In this document: positions 39,562-48,856 of the stretch, one piece after another
Layout: every line of letters starts with the position of its first letter
Numbering within the stretch: the first letter of the stretch is position 1
Assembly (NCBI RefSeq): GCF_001307275.1
Contig: NZ_CP012831.1
Span: 4,952,501 to 5,016,500, forward strand
Length of the DNA: 64,000 bases
DNA from: Pseudomonas fluorescens
GTDB taxonomy: Bacteria; Pseudomonadota; Gammaproteobacteria; Pseudomonadales; Pseudomonadaceae
Direction: 5' to 3'
Notes under the pieces: model-generated
What the model was told of the DNA's origin: nothing
The model's database searches: none
Seen by the model: only the letters and a program-made list of their open reading frames with translations
Program-made: the position numbers and the translations under genes

Positions 39562-39674
39562 TGTGGCGAGGGAGCTTGCTCCCGCTGGACTGCGCAGCAG
39601 GCCCAAGTTTTTTGTTTAAGCACAAATTCTTGGGGCGGCTTCGCCACCCAGCGGGAGCAAGCTCCCTCGCCACA
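39562..39674. repeat. REP doublet, TGTGGCGAGGGAGC family
   Basis: Inverted pair upstream of the lactate permease gene and ending 19 bases from the 3' end of the thioesterase gene. Confidence 0.88.
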
Positions 39675-39692
39675 GGGTAAGTGGTGTGCTGG

Positions 39693-40244
39693 CTAGCGTG
39701 GGGGCTCACCTTCCTCCAGGCGAAGCCCGAGGCTCAAGTCATCGCAGCTTTGCGACCAGGCGGCCAGCCAGTCGGGCATGGCGGGCGATTGTTCGGCCAG
39801 GCCCAGCTCGCGGATGAACTCAGCCGGTGCAATCGTGCCTTTGGCCGAGCGGAACAGGCCGCGCATGATCACCACCCCGACCACACGTCCCTGGCTGATG
39901 AAACGGTGCTCCATGAACGTCCATTTTTCGTCCCAGCCGAGCAGGCGGGTGTGCACCTCGAACGCCTCGAACAGTTTCAATTCCCGCCTGAACTTGCCCC
40001 AGACATCCCCCACGATCGGCACCGCCCGGTTGCGCAACGCCACTTTGTAGGCGCCGCTGCGCAGCACGTAATCCATGCGTCCCACATCGGCCAACGTGAA
40101 GTAGCGTCCGTTGGTGACGTGGCGATTGAAGTCCAGGTCCAGCGGCCATACCCGCATGCGCACCACCGTGGTGCCCAAGGGCGCCGCCGGCTTGCGCCAC
40201 GGGCGGCGGAACAGCATCAGCAACAGTCGGAACCAGAGATTCAT
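39693..40244 (-). CDS. Hotdog-fold acyl-CoA thioesterase-like protein (THEM6 type)
   Basis: The 183-residue protein has a hydrophobic N-terminus (MNLWFRLLLMLF) and a 4HBT hotdog domain whose signature is LDFNRHVTNGRYFTLADVGRMDY. The Asp/Asn-His arrangement and the N-terminal anchor are like THEM6/Al proteins. The substrate is unknown. Confidence 0.82.
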   Translation of the reverse strand: MNLWFRLLLMLFRRPWRKPAAPLGTTVVRMRVWPLDLDFNRHVTNGRYFTLADVGRMDYVLRSGAYKVALRNRAVPIVGDVWGKFRRELKLFEAFEVHTRLLGWDEKWTFMEHRFISQGRVVGVVIMRGLFRSAKGTIAPAEFIRELGLAEQSPAMPDWLAAWSQSCDDLSLGLRLEEGEPPR

Positions 40245-40362
40245 GAGCAGGGCCGTGAAGAGGGAAAGCGGCGCACTCTAGACCCCATGCAGGGAGCGGG
40301 CTAGGTGCGAAAATGACGATTTGCGTGGCAATCGCGCATTTGGGGCATGTTCGAGGGGCTTT

Positions 40363-40484
40363 TGTGGCAGCGAGCTTGGGCCCGCTGTGTGGCGAAGCCG
40401 TCCCAGGAGTTTGTGTTGAAACAAAGAACCTGGGTCTGCTGCGCAGTCCAGCGGGAGCAAGCTCCCTCGCCACAAAAGCGCTGC
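40363..40484. repeat. Degenerate REP doublet
   Basis: The right arm is a standard GCGGGAGCAAGCTCCCTCGC unit; the left arm (TGTGGCAGCGAGCTTGGGCC) has diverged from it by several bases. It lies in the 267-base gap between the thioesterase and RidA genes, where nothing else was seen. Confidence 0.75.
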
Positions 40485-40511
40485 AGCGCTACAAAGGTGC
40501 AAGGCGCTCGT

Positions 40512-40892
40512 TCAGCCCTTCGCCGCCATCGCGGTCACTTCCACTTTCATGCCTTCAACCGCCAGCGCCGCCACACCCACCGCCGCACGCACCGGCCAAG
40601 GCTTGGCGAAGAAGCGTTTGTAGACCTCGTTGAACGCGGCGCGGTCAGCCATGTCGGTCAGGTAGATGGTCAGGTGCAGGACCCGGTCCATGGAACTGCC
40701 GGCGCCCTCCAGGGCCTTCTTGAGGGCTTGCAGTGTGCATTCGCTCTGCAGGGTGATGTCACCCAGTTCCAGGCTGCCGTCGGCGTGGGTGGGGATTTGC
40801 GTGGAAACCAGCAGGCCGCCGAAACCGGCGACGTCGGAGGAAATGGAGTCCGCATCCGGATCTGGAATAAACGTGATGTCTGGGTTGCTCAT
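40512..40892 (-). CDS. RidA-family protein
   Basis: The 126-residue protein belongs to the RidA/YjgF/UK114 family, which hydrolyses reactive enamine/imine intermediates. LDMGDITLQSECTLQALKKALEGAG-like helix sequence (here ELGDITLQSECTLQALKK) and the C-terminal KVEVTAMAAKG are seen; the catalytic arginine corresponds to PVRAAVGVAAL. The start at 40892 gives MSNPDITFIPD. It is a different paralogue from the one at 51277. Confidence 0.88.
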   Translation of the reverse strand: MSNPDITFIPDPDADSISSDVAGFGGLLVSTQIPTHADGSLELGDITLQSECTLQALKKALEGAGSSMDRVLHLTIYLTDMADRAAFNEVYKRFFAKPWPVRAAVGVAALAVEGMKVEVTAMAAKG

Positions 40893-41096
40893 GCAAAGCC
40901 TCATGCTGGAAAAGAAAAAGAACCGCCGCAGTTTACCGTCCCTTGCTGCGTCGTTCCTGCATTCCTTTATCCGCATAGGACTGCCCGCCGCGGGGCTGCG
41001 AATCAAAACCAGAGGCGTCAGCAGCGGCATCGTTCCCACAATGGATTTGTGCTGGGGCGGGATTTTCAGCTACACAGCCGAACCCCTGTGGGAGCG

Positions 41097-41174
41097 AGCT
41101 TGCTCGCGATAGCGGTGTATCAGCTTGCGGGGGTGTTGGCTGTGCTGACGCCATCGCGCGCGAGCTCGCTCCCA
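41097..41174. repeat. REP doublet overlapping the 3' end of a LysR gene
   Basis: An inverted pair of the GTGGGAGCGAGC family with a mutated right arm (ATCGCGCGCGAGCTCGCTCC). The last 55 bases are inside the coding region of the adjacent LysR gene. Confidence 0.85.
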
Positions 41175-42073
41175 TACCGTTGTGCATTGATGAAGTCCAC
41201 GAACGCCCGCAGCGGCGAGGGCAGGTAGCGGCGACCGGGGTAGTAGAGGAACGGCCCGGTGAAGCGCTGCCACCAGGGTTCGAGCACCGGTTCGAGGGCG
41301 CCGCTGTCCAGGTAGGGTCGCAGCCAGTCTTCGAACAGGTAGACGATGCCCAGACCGTCTACAGCGGCTTGCACCGACAGGTCCACCGCACCGCCAATGC
41401 GCGTGATCAACGGGCCGCTCGGGTCGACGCTGATGGTTTCGCCGCCACGCTCATACTCCCACAGCGGCATGGCGCCGCTGGGGAACTTGCCCCGCAGGCA
41501 CGCGTGTTCCAGCAGGTCTCTGGGATGTTCCGGCCTGCCCCGGGCATCGAGGTATGCCGGTGCGGCGGCCGTGGCGAAGCGCTGGAAGCGGGGGCCGATG
41601 GGGAGGGCGATCATGTCCTGCTCAAGGCGTTCGTCGTAGCGAATGCCAGCGTCACAGCCGGCGGCGAGCATGTCGACGAAGCTCTCTTCGGTGACCACTT
41701 CCAGGCGGATGTCGGGATAGCTGTTCAGGAACGGCGTGATGATCGCCGGCAACACCAGCCGGGCCGCGCTGACCGGCACGTTCAGCCTGAGGGTGCCCGA
41801 AGGACGGTCGCGAAAGTCGTTGACCACGTCCATCGCCGCCTCGACCTCGCCCAGGGCCGGGACGATGCGTTCCATCAACCGGGCACCGGCCTCGGTCGGT
41901 ACCACGCTGCGGGTGGTGCGGTTGAGCAGGCGCACGCCGAGCCGGCTTTCCATCCGGCGTACGGCATCGCTGAGGCTCGACGCGGACTTGCCGCTTACCC
42001 GCGCGCCTTCACGAAAGCCCCCGGCATTGACCACGGCCACAAAGGCCAGCAAATCTTGAATATCCGTTGCCAT
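41120..42073 (-). CDS. LysR-family transcriptional regulator
   Basis: The 317-residue protein has the N-terminal winged HTH (LLAFVAVVNAGGFREGARVS, then SASSLSDAVRRMESRLGVRL) and a substrate-binding domain with FRDRPSGTLRLNVPVSAARL. Its last 18 residues (YGSELARDGVSTANTPAS) are encoded by a REP element. It is divergent from the aldo/keto reductase gene 100 bases away, the usual position of a LysR protein relative to its target. Confidence 0.92.
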   Translation of the reverse strand: MATDIQDLLAFVAVVNAGGFREGARVSGKSASSLSDAVRRMESRLGVRLLNRTTRSVVPTEAGARLMERIVPALGEVEAAMDVVNDFRDRPSGTLRLNVPVSAARLVLPAIITPFLNSYPDIRLEVVTEESFVDMLAAGCDAGIRYDERLEQDMIALPIGPRFQRFATAAAPAYLDARGRPEHPRDLLEHACLRGKFPSGAMPLWEYERGGETISVDPSGPLITRIGGAVDLSVQAAVDGLGIVYLFEDWLRPYLDSGALEPVLEPWWQRFTGPFLYYPGRRYLPSPLRAFVDFINAQRYGSELARDGVSTANTPAS

Positions 42074-42173
42074 TGTTCTCTCCGCCGTACAGCCCGTGCC
42101 GATTGCACCTGATTATCAAGGGAATGGTCAACGCCTATAGTCGGCCCACTCACATTGATCCGAGGGGCACGAG

Positions 42174-43037
42174 ATGAACATTGCAGGCAAGGCAGGCAGC
42201 TTTTTACTGGGCGATCGCACGGTCAATCGCATGGGCTACGGCGCGATGCAACTGGCGGGGTCCAACGTGTTCGGCCCGCCCAAAGACCCGGCGGCCGCCA
42301 TCGCCGTGCTGCGCGAAGCCTTGGCGAGCGGGGTCAACCACATCGACACCGCCGATTTCTACGGGCCCCATGTCACCAATCGGCTGATCCGTGAAGCGCT
42401 GCACCCTTATGCCCAGGACCTGGTCATCGTGACCAAGGTCGGCGCCGTGCGCGGCGCCGATGCGTCCTGGAACCCGGCCCACAGCCCCGCCGAGCTGACC
42501 CGGGCGGTCCACGACAATCTGCGCAACCTGGGCGTGGAGGTCCTGGACGTGGTCAACCTGCGGGTGTGGGGCGATATGCATTCGCCCACGGAAGACTCCA
42601 TCGAAGAATCGTTCACGACACTGGCGCAGTTGCAGAGCCAGGGGCTTATCCGTCACCTGGGCCTGAGCAACGTCACGGCCGCGCAGGTCAAGCAGGCCCA
42701 GGGCATTGCCAAGGTGGTCTGCGTGCAGAACCACTACAACCTGACCCATCGCGACGACGAACAGCTCATCGCCGACCTGGGCCGGCAGGGCATCGCCTAT
42801 GTGCCGTTCTTCCCCCTGGGCGGCTTCACACCGCTGCAGTCGGAAACCCTTTCCAGCGTGGCGGCGCGCTTGCAGGCGTCACCGCTGTGCGTGGCCCTGG
42901 CGTGGTTGCTGCAACGTGCGCCGAACCTGCTGCTGATTCCCGGCACATCGTCCCTGGCGCACCTGCGGGAAAACCTCACGGCGAGTGAGCTGAAGATCCC
43001 TGCGCCGATGCTCGCCGAGCTGGACGCATTGGTCTAG
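42174..43037 (+). CDS. Aldo/keto reductase-family oxidoreductase
   Basis: The 287-residue TIM-barrel NADPH reductase has NHIDTADFYGPHVTNRLI (catalytic Asp and Tyr) and DLVIVTKVGAVRG (catalytic Lys). Where most family members have a His in VDLYQLH, this protein reads LDVVNLRVWGD, as in the YdbC-like branch. The LysR gene opposite probably controls it. The substrate is unknown. Confidence 0.9.
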   Translation: MNIAGKAGSFLLGDRTVNRMGYGAMQLAGSNVFGPPKDPAAAIAVLREALASGVNHIDTADFYGPHVTNRLIREALHPYAQDLVIVTKVGAVRGADASWNPAHSPAELTRAVHDNLRNLGVEVLDVVNLRVWGDMHSPTEDSIEESFTTLAQLQSQGLIRHLGLSNVTAAQVKQAQGIAKVVCVQNHYNLTHRDDEQLIADLGRQGIAYVPFFPLGGFTPLQSETLSSVAARLQASPLCVALAWLLQRAPNLLLIPGTSSLAHLRENLTASELKIPAPMLAELDALV

Positions 43038-43068
43038 TGGCCTGAAAGACCAGCGTCTCGCCAGCATC

Positions 43069-43092
43069 GGCGCTGAGCTGGGTTTCAGCGCC
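43069..43092. terminator. Hairpin between convergent AKR and kefB genes
   Basis: GGCGCTGA (43069-43076) pairs with TCAGCGCC (43085-43092) over an 8-nt loop, in the 108 bases between two converging genes. There is no clear T run, so termination is only likely. Confidence 0.4.
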
Positions 43093-43145
43093 AGCGCCAA
43101 CTTGCAGCCGATGTCCGGCGCAAGTTCGGGCGCGTATGACGCCGG

Positions 43146-44972
43146 TCAACCCGGCGTCTTGTCGGTTTCGTTGCGATGGTGTTCCGGCCAGCTGTCGACG
43201 GGGTGGGCACGGTCTTCGTTGAACATCTCCGTGAGCAGCGCATTGGCGCGTCGGTAGGCGTCGTGGCGGAACGCGAGGTCGTCTTCCGGCTGGGCGACGA
43301 TCTCCTCCAGCATCTTGAGGTTCAGCCGCCGGAACTGATCCGCCCGTTCACGCGCTTCGTAAGCCCCGACCCCCATGTGCTCCAGCGCACTGCGACCCAA
43401 TGCCAGCGCGCTCTCGAAGGTTTCCCGCTCGGCCGCCTCCACGCCCATCTGCCGCAGGGTGATGAGGTGGCCCATGTCCCGCGCCCGCACGATCAGTTGC
43501 AACGCGGGAAAGTGCTCCTGGGCCAGCCGGGTCAGCGTCAGGTTGTCTTCCTGATTGTCGATCGCGTTGATCAACACCACCGCTTGGGCCGCGCCGGCCG
43601 CATGCAGCAAGTCGAGGCGGGTGGCATCGCCATAAAAGACTTTCACGCCGAACTTGCGCAGTGTCTCGATGTTGTCAGGGTCGTGATCCAATACCACCAC
43701 CTCGACGCCGCAGGACATCAACAGGCGTCCGGCGATCTGCCCGAAACGGCCGAACCCGGCGATGATCACCCGTGGGTTCTGTTGGTCGACGAGGTCGGAT
43801 TCGCGTTTGTTTTTCCGGGTGACGGACTCGAAGCGATCCAGCAGCAGGATCAGCAAGGGCGTCAGGCACATGGACAAGGCCACCGCCAGGGTCAGGCTCT
43901 TGCCCCATTGATCGGTCAAGATGCCGGCCACGGTCGCCGCGCCGAACACCACGAAGGCGAACTCGCTGCCTTGGCCCAGCAACACCGCCTGCCAGGAGCG
44001 CTGGCCGGCGGGGACGTTGAGGAACCGGCCCGCCATCTTGATCACCAGCAGCTTGATCAGGATGAAACCCAGGGTCAGGGTGATGACTTTCAGCGGTGCG
44101 TTGACCAGGGTGCCGAAATCGATCGACATGCCGACGCCGATGAAAAACAGACCCAACAGCAGGCCCTTGAACGGCTCGATGTCACTCTCCAGGGCATGTC
44201 GGTATTCGGAGCTGGCGAGCAGCACCCCGGCGAGGAACGCGCCCATGGCCATCGACAGGCCGGCTTCCTCCAGCAGAAAGCCGAAGCCGAACACCAGAAA
44301 AAGCGCGACGGCACTGAAAATCTCCCGCAAGCCTGAGCGTGCGGCGAAGCGCAGCAGCGGTCGCGTCAGGTAGCGCCCCAACAGCACGACGATGGCGATG
44401 GCGGCGACGATTTTGCCAATCGATAGCAGCAGCGCGGTGCCCGAAGGTGTGTCGCCGTGGGCCGACAACAACGGGATCATCGCCACCAGCGGAATGGCCG
44501 CGATGTCCTGGAACAGCAGCACGGCAAAGCTGCTGCGCCCGACCGCGGTGGCGGTCAGGTTGCGTTCGCTCATGGCCTGCATGGCGATGGCCGTGGAAGA
44601 CAGGCTCAGGGTCAGGCCGACCAGCAACGCTGCCGTCCAGTTCAGGCCCAAAGCCGTGCAGAACAACCCAATGGCAGCGCCACAGGCGAGCATCTGCAGG
44701 GCACCGCCACCAAACACCATCCGGCGCAGGGCCCAGAGCCGTTTGGGGTCGAGCTCGAGGCCGATGATGAACAGCATCAGCACCACGCCGATTTCAGCGA
44801 ACTCCAGGATGGCCTTGACATCGGTAATCAGCTTCAGCCCCCACGGGCCGATGATGCACCCGGCCAGTAGATAACCCAACACCGGGCCCAGGCCGAATCG
44901 AACGGCAATCGGTACGATCAGTGTCGCCGAGGCCAGGTAGATGAGCATTTCAATCAGGCTGTGAGTTTCCAC
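43146..44972 (-). CDS. KefB-type monovalent cation:proton antiporter (CPA2)
   Basis: The 608-residue protein has 12-13 membrane segments of the Na+/H+ exchanger fold (SATLIVPIAVRFGLGPVLGY near the start) and then a cytosolic RCK/TrkA-N domain with VIIAGFGRFGQIAGRLLMSC. In Kef systems this domain binds NADH and glutathione. The start is a GTG at 44972, one base after the stop of the flavodoxin-like gene, with GGAAGG upstream. KefB/KefC release K+ to protect against electrophiles. Confidence 0.92.
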   Translation of the reverse strand: METHSLIEMLIYLASATLIVPIAVRFGLGPVLGYLLAGCIIGPWGLKLITDVKAILEFAEIGVVLMLFIIGLELDPKRLWALRRMVFGGGALQMLACGAAIGLFCTALGLNWTAALLVGLTLSLSSTAIAMQAMSERNLTATAVGRSSFAVLLFQDIAAIPLVAMIPLLSAHGDTPSGTALLLSIGKIVAAIAIVVLLGRYLTRPLLRFAARSGLREIFSAVALFLVFGFGFLLEEAGLSMAMGAFLAGVLLASSEYRHALESDIEPFKGLLLGLFFIGVGMSIDFGTLVNAPLKVITLTLGFILIKLLVIKMAGRFLNVPAGQRSWQAVLLGQGSEFAFVVFGAATVAGILTDQWGKSLTLAVALSMCLTPLLILLLDRFESVTRKNKRESDLVDQQNPRVIIAGFGRFGQIAGRLLMSCGVEVVVLDHDPDNIETLRKFGVKVFYGDATRLDLLHAAGAAQAVVLINAIDNQEDNLTLTRLAQEHFPALQLIVRARDMGHLITLRQMGVEAAERETFESALALGRSALEHMGVGAYEARERADQFRRLNLKMLEEIVAQPEDDLAFRHDAYRRANALLTEMFNEDRAHPVDSWPEHHRNETDKTPG

Positions 44973-44973
44973 T

Positions 44974-45495
44974 TCAATCTTCCTTCCAGGCGGCCAGGCG
45001 AGCGGCATAGTGTTCGATTTGGGCGTGCTGGGCATCCGCTTCGGCGGCATAGGCGCCATGCACGACGACCGGCTCCAGCCAGCGCATGCCGCAATAGATG
45101 GCCGTGGCGTGGAGGGGTTGGGCCAGTGCGGCAAAGCCTGGGTAGCCGCCGATCTGGAAATGCCCCTGATCGCCGCCGGTGGTCACGGCCCACAGCAGGG
45201 ATTTGTCCTTGAGAGCCGTGGCGCCTTTGCCATAGGCCCAGCCGTGGGTGAAGACTTTATCGATCCACAATTTCAGCAAGGGCGGGGAGCTGTACCAGTA
45301 CATCGGGTGCTGGAGGACGACCAGCTCTGCTTGTTCCACCGCCCGCTGTTCCGCCTCGACGTCGATGTCGAAGTCGGGATAAAGCGCATAGAGCGAACGT
45401 ATGACCACGTCCGGGTGGCTGGATGCTCGCTTGAGCATCTGCTGGTTGACCCGCGATTTGTCGGGGTAGGGGTGCGCGTAAATGATAAGAATCAT
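44974..45495 (-). CDS. KefF-type NAD(P)H quinone oxidoreductase, antiporter partner
   Basis: The 173-residue flavodoxin-fold protein (MILIIYAHPYPDKSRVNQQM) carries the FMN site LQHPMYWYSSPPLLKLWIDK and TTGGDQGHFQIGGY. Proteins of this type are quinone reductases and activating subunits of Kef channels. The one-base spacing to the antiporter gene supports that role. Confidence 0.9.
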   Translation of the reverse strand: MILIIYAHPYPDKSRVNQQMLKRASSHPDVVIRSLYALYPDFDIDVEAEQRAVEQAELVVLQHPMYWYSSPPLLKLWIDKVFTHGWAYGKGATALKDKSLLWAVTTGGDQGHFQIGGYPGFAALAQPLHATAIYCGMRWLEPVVVHGAYAAEADAQHAQIEHYAARLAAWKED

Positions 45496-45581
45496 CGGTG
45501 AATTCCTTGGTTTGGCTCCGTCGATTCTTGTCTGTCGTGGGCGCGAACGATGGCACTGGGTCGGGCGATACAAACAAGAGC

Positions 45582-45613
45582 GCCTTTCCGGGACAGGGTC
45601 AGGCCGGAAAGGC
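45582..45613 (-). terminator. Hairpin downstream of the two-component operon
   Basis: GCCTTTCCGG (45582-45591) pairs exactly with CCGGAAAGGC (45604-45613) over a 12-nt loop. It lies 58 bases past the histidine kinase stop; the following minus-strand sequence (CGCTCTTGTTTG) is moderately T-rich. Confidence 0.5.
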
Positions 45614-45671
45614 CGGACATCCTACCGAGGAAGGCGCCGATTGTTTAGCGCGGATCGACACATCGGGGCCT

Positions 45672-47018
45672 TCAGTCAAGCGGTAGCGAGACCCTGGCCT
45701 CCAATCCGCCACCCTTGCGATTGCGCAGGGTCAGCGTCCCGCCATGCTCCAGCACCGTCGCCCGGGCCGCCGACAGGCCGAGCCCGACGCCGCCAGTGTG
45801 CTTGTTGCGAGAACCTTCGATGCGAAAGAACGGCGTGAAGACCTGCTCAAGGTATTGGCCGGCGATGCCCGGCCCTCGGTCGAGGACGCGAATGTCCACA
45901 CGGTGGGCGTCGGCTTCGAGTCGAACCGTCGGTTCGCCGCCGTATTTGATCGCGTTGTCGATCAGGTTGACCAAGGCGCGCTTGATGCCGATGGGCCGAC
46001 CGACATACACCAAGCGCTGGGCACCTTCGAACCCCACCTCGGTGCCGGCGTCCTTGAGGTCATCGACGATGGTGTGCAGCAGTTCGGCCAGGTCGAACGC
46101 GGTGGCATGTTCAAGCCGGGCATCGTCACGGAAGAACGCCAGGGCTGAATTGACCATCGCCTGCATTTCGTCCACGTCCCTGAACAAGCGCGATTGCTGC
46201 TCGGCATCCTCGATGAACTCCCCGCGCAGGCGCATGCGGGTCAGCGGCGCGCGCAAGTCGTGGGAGATGGCGGCGAGCATCTGGGTGCGGTCCTGCAGGA
46301 AGTGCTTGAGCTGGGCCTGCATGGCATTGAACGCGAGGATCGCCTGGCGGATTTCGTGGGGGCCGATGACCGGAATCGGTGGTGCCTGATGGTCGACGCC
46401 AAAGCGTCGGGCGCCTTCGGCAAAGCGTTCCAGCGGTGCGGCCAGGTGCCGGGTGGCGATCAGTGCGACGATCAACGTCGAGAGCAGGATCAGCGCGATG
46501 ATGATCCCGTTGCGCGCCCATTCGCCCAGCCCCCAACTGCGCGACGGCACGGAGAAGATCACCCACGAATGGTCGGCCAGTTCGATGATCACCGCGTAGC
46601 GTGCATCCGGTTGGTCGGCCGGCCAGTCGCCCGGTTCGTAGGCTTCGATCCTGGCATCCGGCCGACCCAATTGCTGGCGCAGGAGCGTCGAACCTTCACT
46701 GAACTCCGGGTCGTCGATCACCGGCAAGCGCGCCTCTTCATGCCGCTTTAACCAGTGCGCATTGAACGCCTGGTCGCTGGCGGCCGCAGCAATCGCGGGG
46801 CGTTGTTCGGGGGCGACGGAGTCGATGATGCGGGTGATGGCGGCGGCCTTTTCCATCAGGCCGGTTTCCATCAGGGGAGGGCGCGCCCAGGCACCGGCCA
46901 GCAGGCTGAACAGTTCGTTGAGGGCCAGCAAGGTCAGCATGGCGATCATGGTGGTCAGGGCGATCCAGCGCGCCACCGTGTCCCGTGGACGTTGAGTGCC
47001 CGAGCGCGCGGGTTTCAT
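45672..47018 (-). CDS. Membrane sensor histidine kinase
   Basis: The 448-residue kinase has two membrane segments (about 16-40 and 165-187) bracketing a periplasmic sensor, then HAMP, HisKA (AAISHDLRAPLTRMRLRGEF, phospho-His near 250) and HATPase (NLIDNAIKYGG, VLDRGPGIAGQYLEQVFTPF, GGVGLGLSAARATV). It overlaps the response-regulator stop by 4 bases. The signal is unknown; an EnvZ/QseC-like architecture is all that can be said. Confidence 0.93.
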   Translation of the reverse strand: MKPARSGTQRPRDTVARWIALTTMIAMLTLLALNELFSLLAGAWARPPLMETGLMEKAAAITRIIDSVAPEQRPAIAAAASDQAFNAHWLKRHEEARLPVIDDPEFSEGSTLLRQQLGRPDARIEAYEPGDWPADQPDARYAVIIELADHSWVIFSVPSRSWGLGEWARNGIIIALILLSTLIVALIATRHLAAPLERFAEGARRFGVDHQAPPIPVIGPHEIRQAILAFNAMQAQLKHFLQDRTQMLAAISHDLRAPLTRMRLRGEFIEDAEQQSRLFRDVDEMQAMVNSALAFFRDDARLEHATAFDLAELLHTIVDDLKDAGTEVGFEGAQRLVYVGRPIGIKRALVNLIDNAIKYGGEPTVRLEADAHRVDIRVLDRGPGIAGQYLEQVFTPFFRIEGSRNKHTGGVGLGLSAARATVLEHGGTLTLRNRKGGGLEARVSLPLD

Positions 47019-47734
47019 CGCTTCACCACGTGCGGGCTGAACAGGTAGCCGCTGTTGCGCACGGTGCGGATCATCGACGCACCGGTGATGTCGGTCTCCA
47101 ATTTGCGCCGCAGGCGGCTGACCTGGACGTCGATGCTGCGGTCGAACGCCTCGAAGGTTTCGCCGCGGGCCAGGTCCAGCAACTGTTGGCGAGTCAGCAC
47201 CCGGCGCGGGTGTTCGGCAAACACCAGTAGCAGTTCGAACTCGCCGGTGGACAGGGGGATCATGACCTTGTCCGGTGAGCGCAGCTCGCGGCGGGTGACG
47301 TCCAGTTGCCAGTTTTCGAACTCCAGGATGGGTCGGGAGGCGTCGCTCGACGCGGCCCTGGCTTCACCGGTACGCCGCAGCACGGCACGCACCCGGGCCA
47401 ACAGCTCCCGCGCATCGAAGGGCTTGGTCAGGTAATCGTCCGCCCCCAGCTCCAGGCCGACGACGCGATCACTCAACTCGCCCATGGCGGTGAGCATGAT
47501 GATGCCGACCGTGTGCTCGGCCCGCAGCCGTTGGCACAGCACCAGCCCGTTGTCGCCCGGCAACATGACGTCGAGGATGATCAGGTCCGGCACCTGGCGT
47601 TCCACCGCCTGCCACAGGGCATTGCCGTCGGCGGCCACATCCACGCTATAGCCATGTTGTTCGAGGAACTTGCGCAAGAGGGCGAGGACTTCGAGGTCAT
47701 CGTCCACCAGTAATAAATGGCTCACGGTGGGCAC
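47015..47734 (-). CDS. OmpR-family response regulator
   Basis: The 239-residue protein has a receiver domain (LLVDDDLEVLALLRKFLEQH, phospho-acceptor in LIILDVMLPGDNG, Lys in YLTKPF) and a winged-helix C-terminus (SRLRRKLETDITGASMIRTV). It is first in a two-gene operon with the kinase. Targets cannot be named from sequence. Confidence 0.94.
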   Translation of the reverse strand: MPTVSHLLLVDDDLEVLALLRKFLEQHGYSVDVAADGNALWQAVERQVPDLIILDVMLPGDNGLVLCQRLRAEHTVGIIMLTAMGELSDRVVGLELGADDYLTKPFDARELLARVRAVLRRTGEARAASSDASRPILEFENWQLDVTRRELRSPDKVMIPLSTGEFELLLVFAEHPRRVLTRQQLLDLARGETFEAFDRSIDVQVSRLRRKLETDITGASMIRTVRNSGYLFSPHVVKR

Positions 47735-47907
47735 GCAGGGTAATGAATACAGGAGGGGATACTAGGGTCAATCCAGGGCCCGCGTCATATATTTCAACCC
47801 GGTAATAAAGTTGCCGGCGGGCAATATTCTGGAAATCTGCGGGCAAGAAAACGGCGGCAGGATGGCCTTGATGTCGGTCAGTTAAACCACCCACCAACAC
47901 TGAACCC

Positions 47908-48003
47908 TGTGGCGAGGGAGCTTGCTCCCGCTGGGTCGCGAAGCGGCCCTAAAAAAAGCGGTGAGCGCTTCGCACTCAAGCGCGAGCAAGCTCCCTCGCC
48001 ACA
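47908..48003. repeat. REP doublet, TGTGGCGAGGGAGC family
   Basis: Inverted pair in the 333-base divergent gap between the response regulator and the MlaA-family gene. The right arm has one changed base (AAGCGCGAGC). Promoters for both genes must be in the remaining sequence, but I saw no clear boxes. Confidence 0.85.
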
Positions 48004-48067
48004 GGGGGCGGTGTTTGGCTTTCGACCGGCCCAGGCAGCATCCCATTCCTCGCCGAGATAACCCTGT

Positions 48068-48856
48068 ATGCCGATCACCAAGCCCGCTCCGTTGTTCGTT
48101 CGATCCACCGTCGTGGTTGTATTGGCGGCACTCGCCAGCGGTTGCTCCAGTACGCCCGCTGCAACGCCGGGCTCGTGCGAAAGCGCGACCTACACCGTTT
48201 ACGATCCCGCAGAACCGGTTAACCGCGGCATATTCGCCTTCAACCGAACCGTGGATGACTATGCGCTGGCCCCGGTGGCCCGTGGTTATCTCAAGTTGCC
48301 GGAGATGTTCCAGGCCGGCGTCCACAACTTCGTGGCGAACTTCGGCGAGCCCAAGGTGTTCATCAACGACTTGCTGCAAGGCAATGGCCAACGCTCGGTC
48401 AACACACTGGGCCGTTTCGTCATCAACACCACTGCAGGCATCGTCGGGCTGATCGACGTGTCGGGCAAGCTGGGCATCGAGCGCCACAAGGCCGATTTCG
48501 GCCAGACCTTCGGCGTCTGGAACCTTGCCCCCGGGCCCACCGTGGAACTGCCGCTGCTGGGCAGCGCCAACCTGAGGGACGCGACGGGCAAAGTGCTGAG
48601 TTTTGCCGTCGACCCGTTCGGTGACAACAGCAGCACCGTCGACACCCTGGGCACGATCAACACCGTCGGCGGCGTTGTCGATGGCCGTGCCGAGGCATTG
48701 CCACTGACCGACGAGTTGCAGGCGGAACCGGATTACTACGCGGCGCTTCGCGATGCCACGGCGCAGCGGCGTGCCGATCTTGTCGCGCAGGGCAAGTTGG
48801 GAGCGGTGGAGGAGGGCAACCCCCAGTGCCAGGATGGAGCCGCTGCCGATGAATAA
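48068..48856 (+). CDS. MlaA (VacJ)-family outer-membrane lipoprotein
   Basis: The 262-residue protein has a lipoprotein signal (lipobox LASGC, Cys26) and the VacJ core: YDPAEPVNRGIFAFNRTVDD, then FVANFGEPKVFINDLLQG and FGQTFGVWNLAPGPTVELPL. MlaA removes surface phospholipids with porins and passes them to MlaC. It is not in an mla operon, so it is probably an additional paralogue. Confidence 0.92.
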   Translation: MPITKPAPLFVRSTVVVVLAALASGCSSTPAATPGSCESATYTVYDPAEPVNRGIFAFNRTVDDYALAPVARGYLKLPEMFQAGVHNFVANFGEPKVFINDLLQGNGQRSVNTLGRFVINTTAGIVGLIDVSGKLGIERHKADFGQTFGVWNLAPGPTVELPLLGSANLRDATGKVLSFAVDPFGDNSSTVDTLGTINTVGGVVDGRAEALPLTDELQAEPDYYAALRDATAQRRADLVAQGKLGAVEEGNPQCQDGAAADE

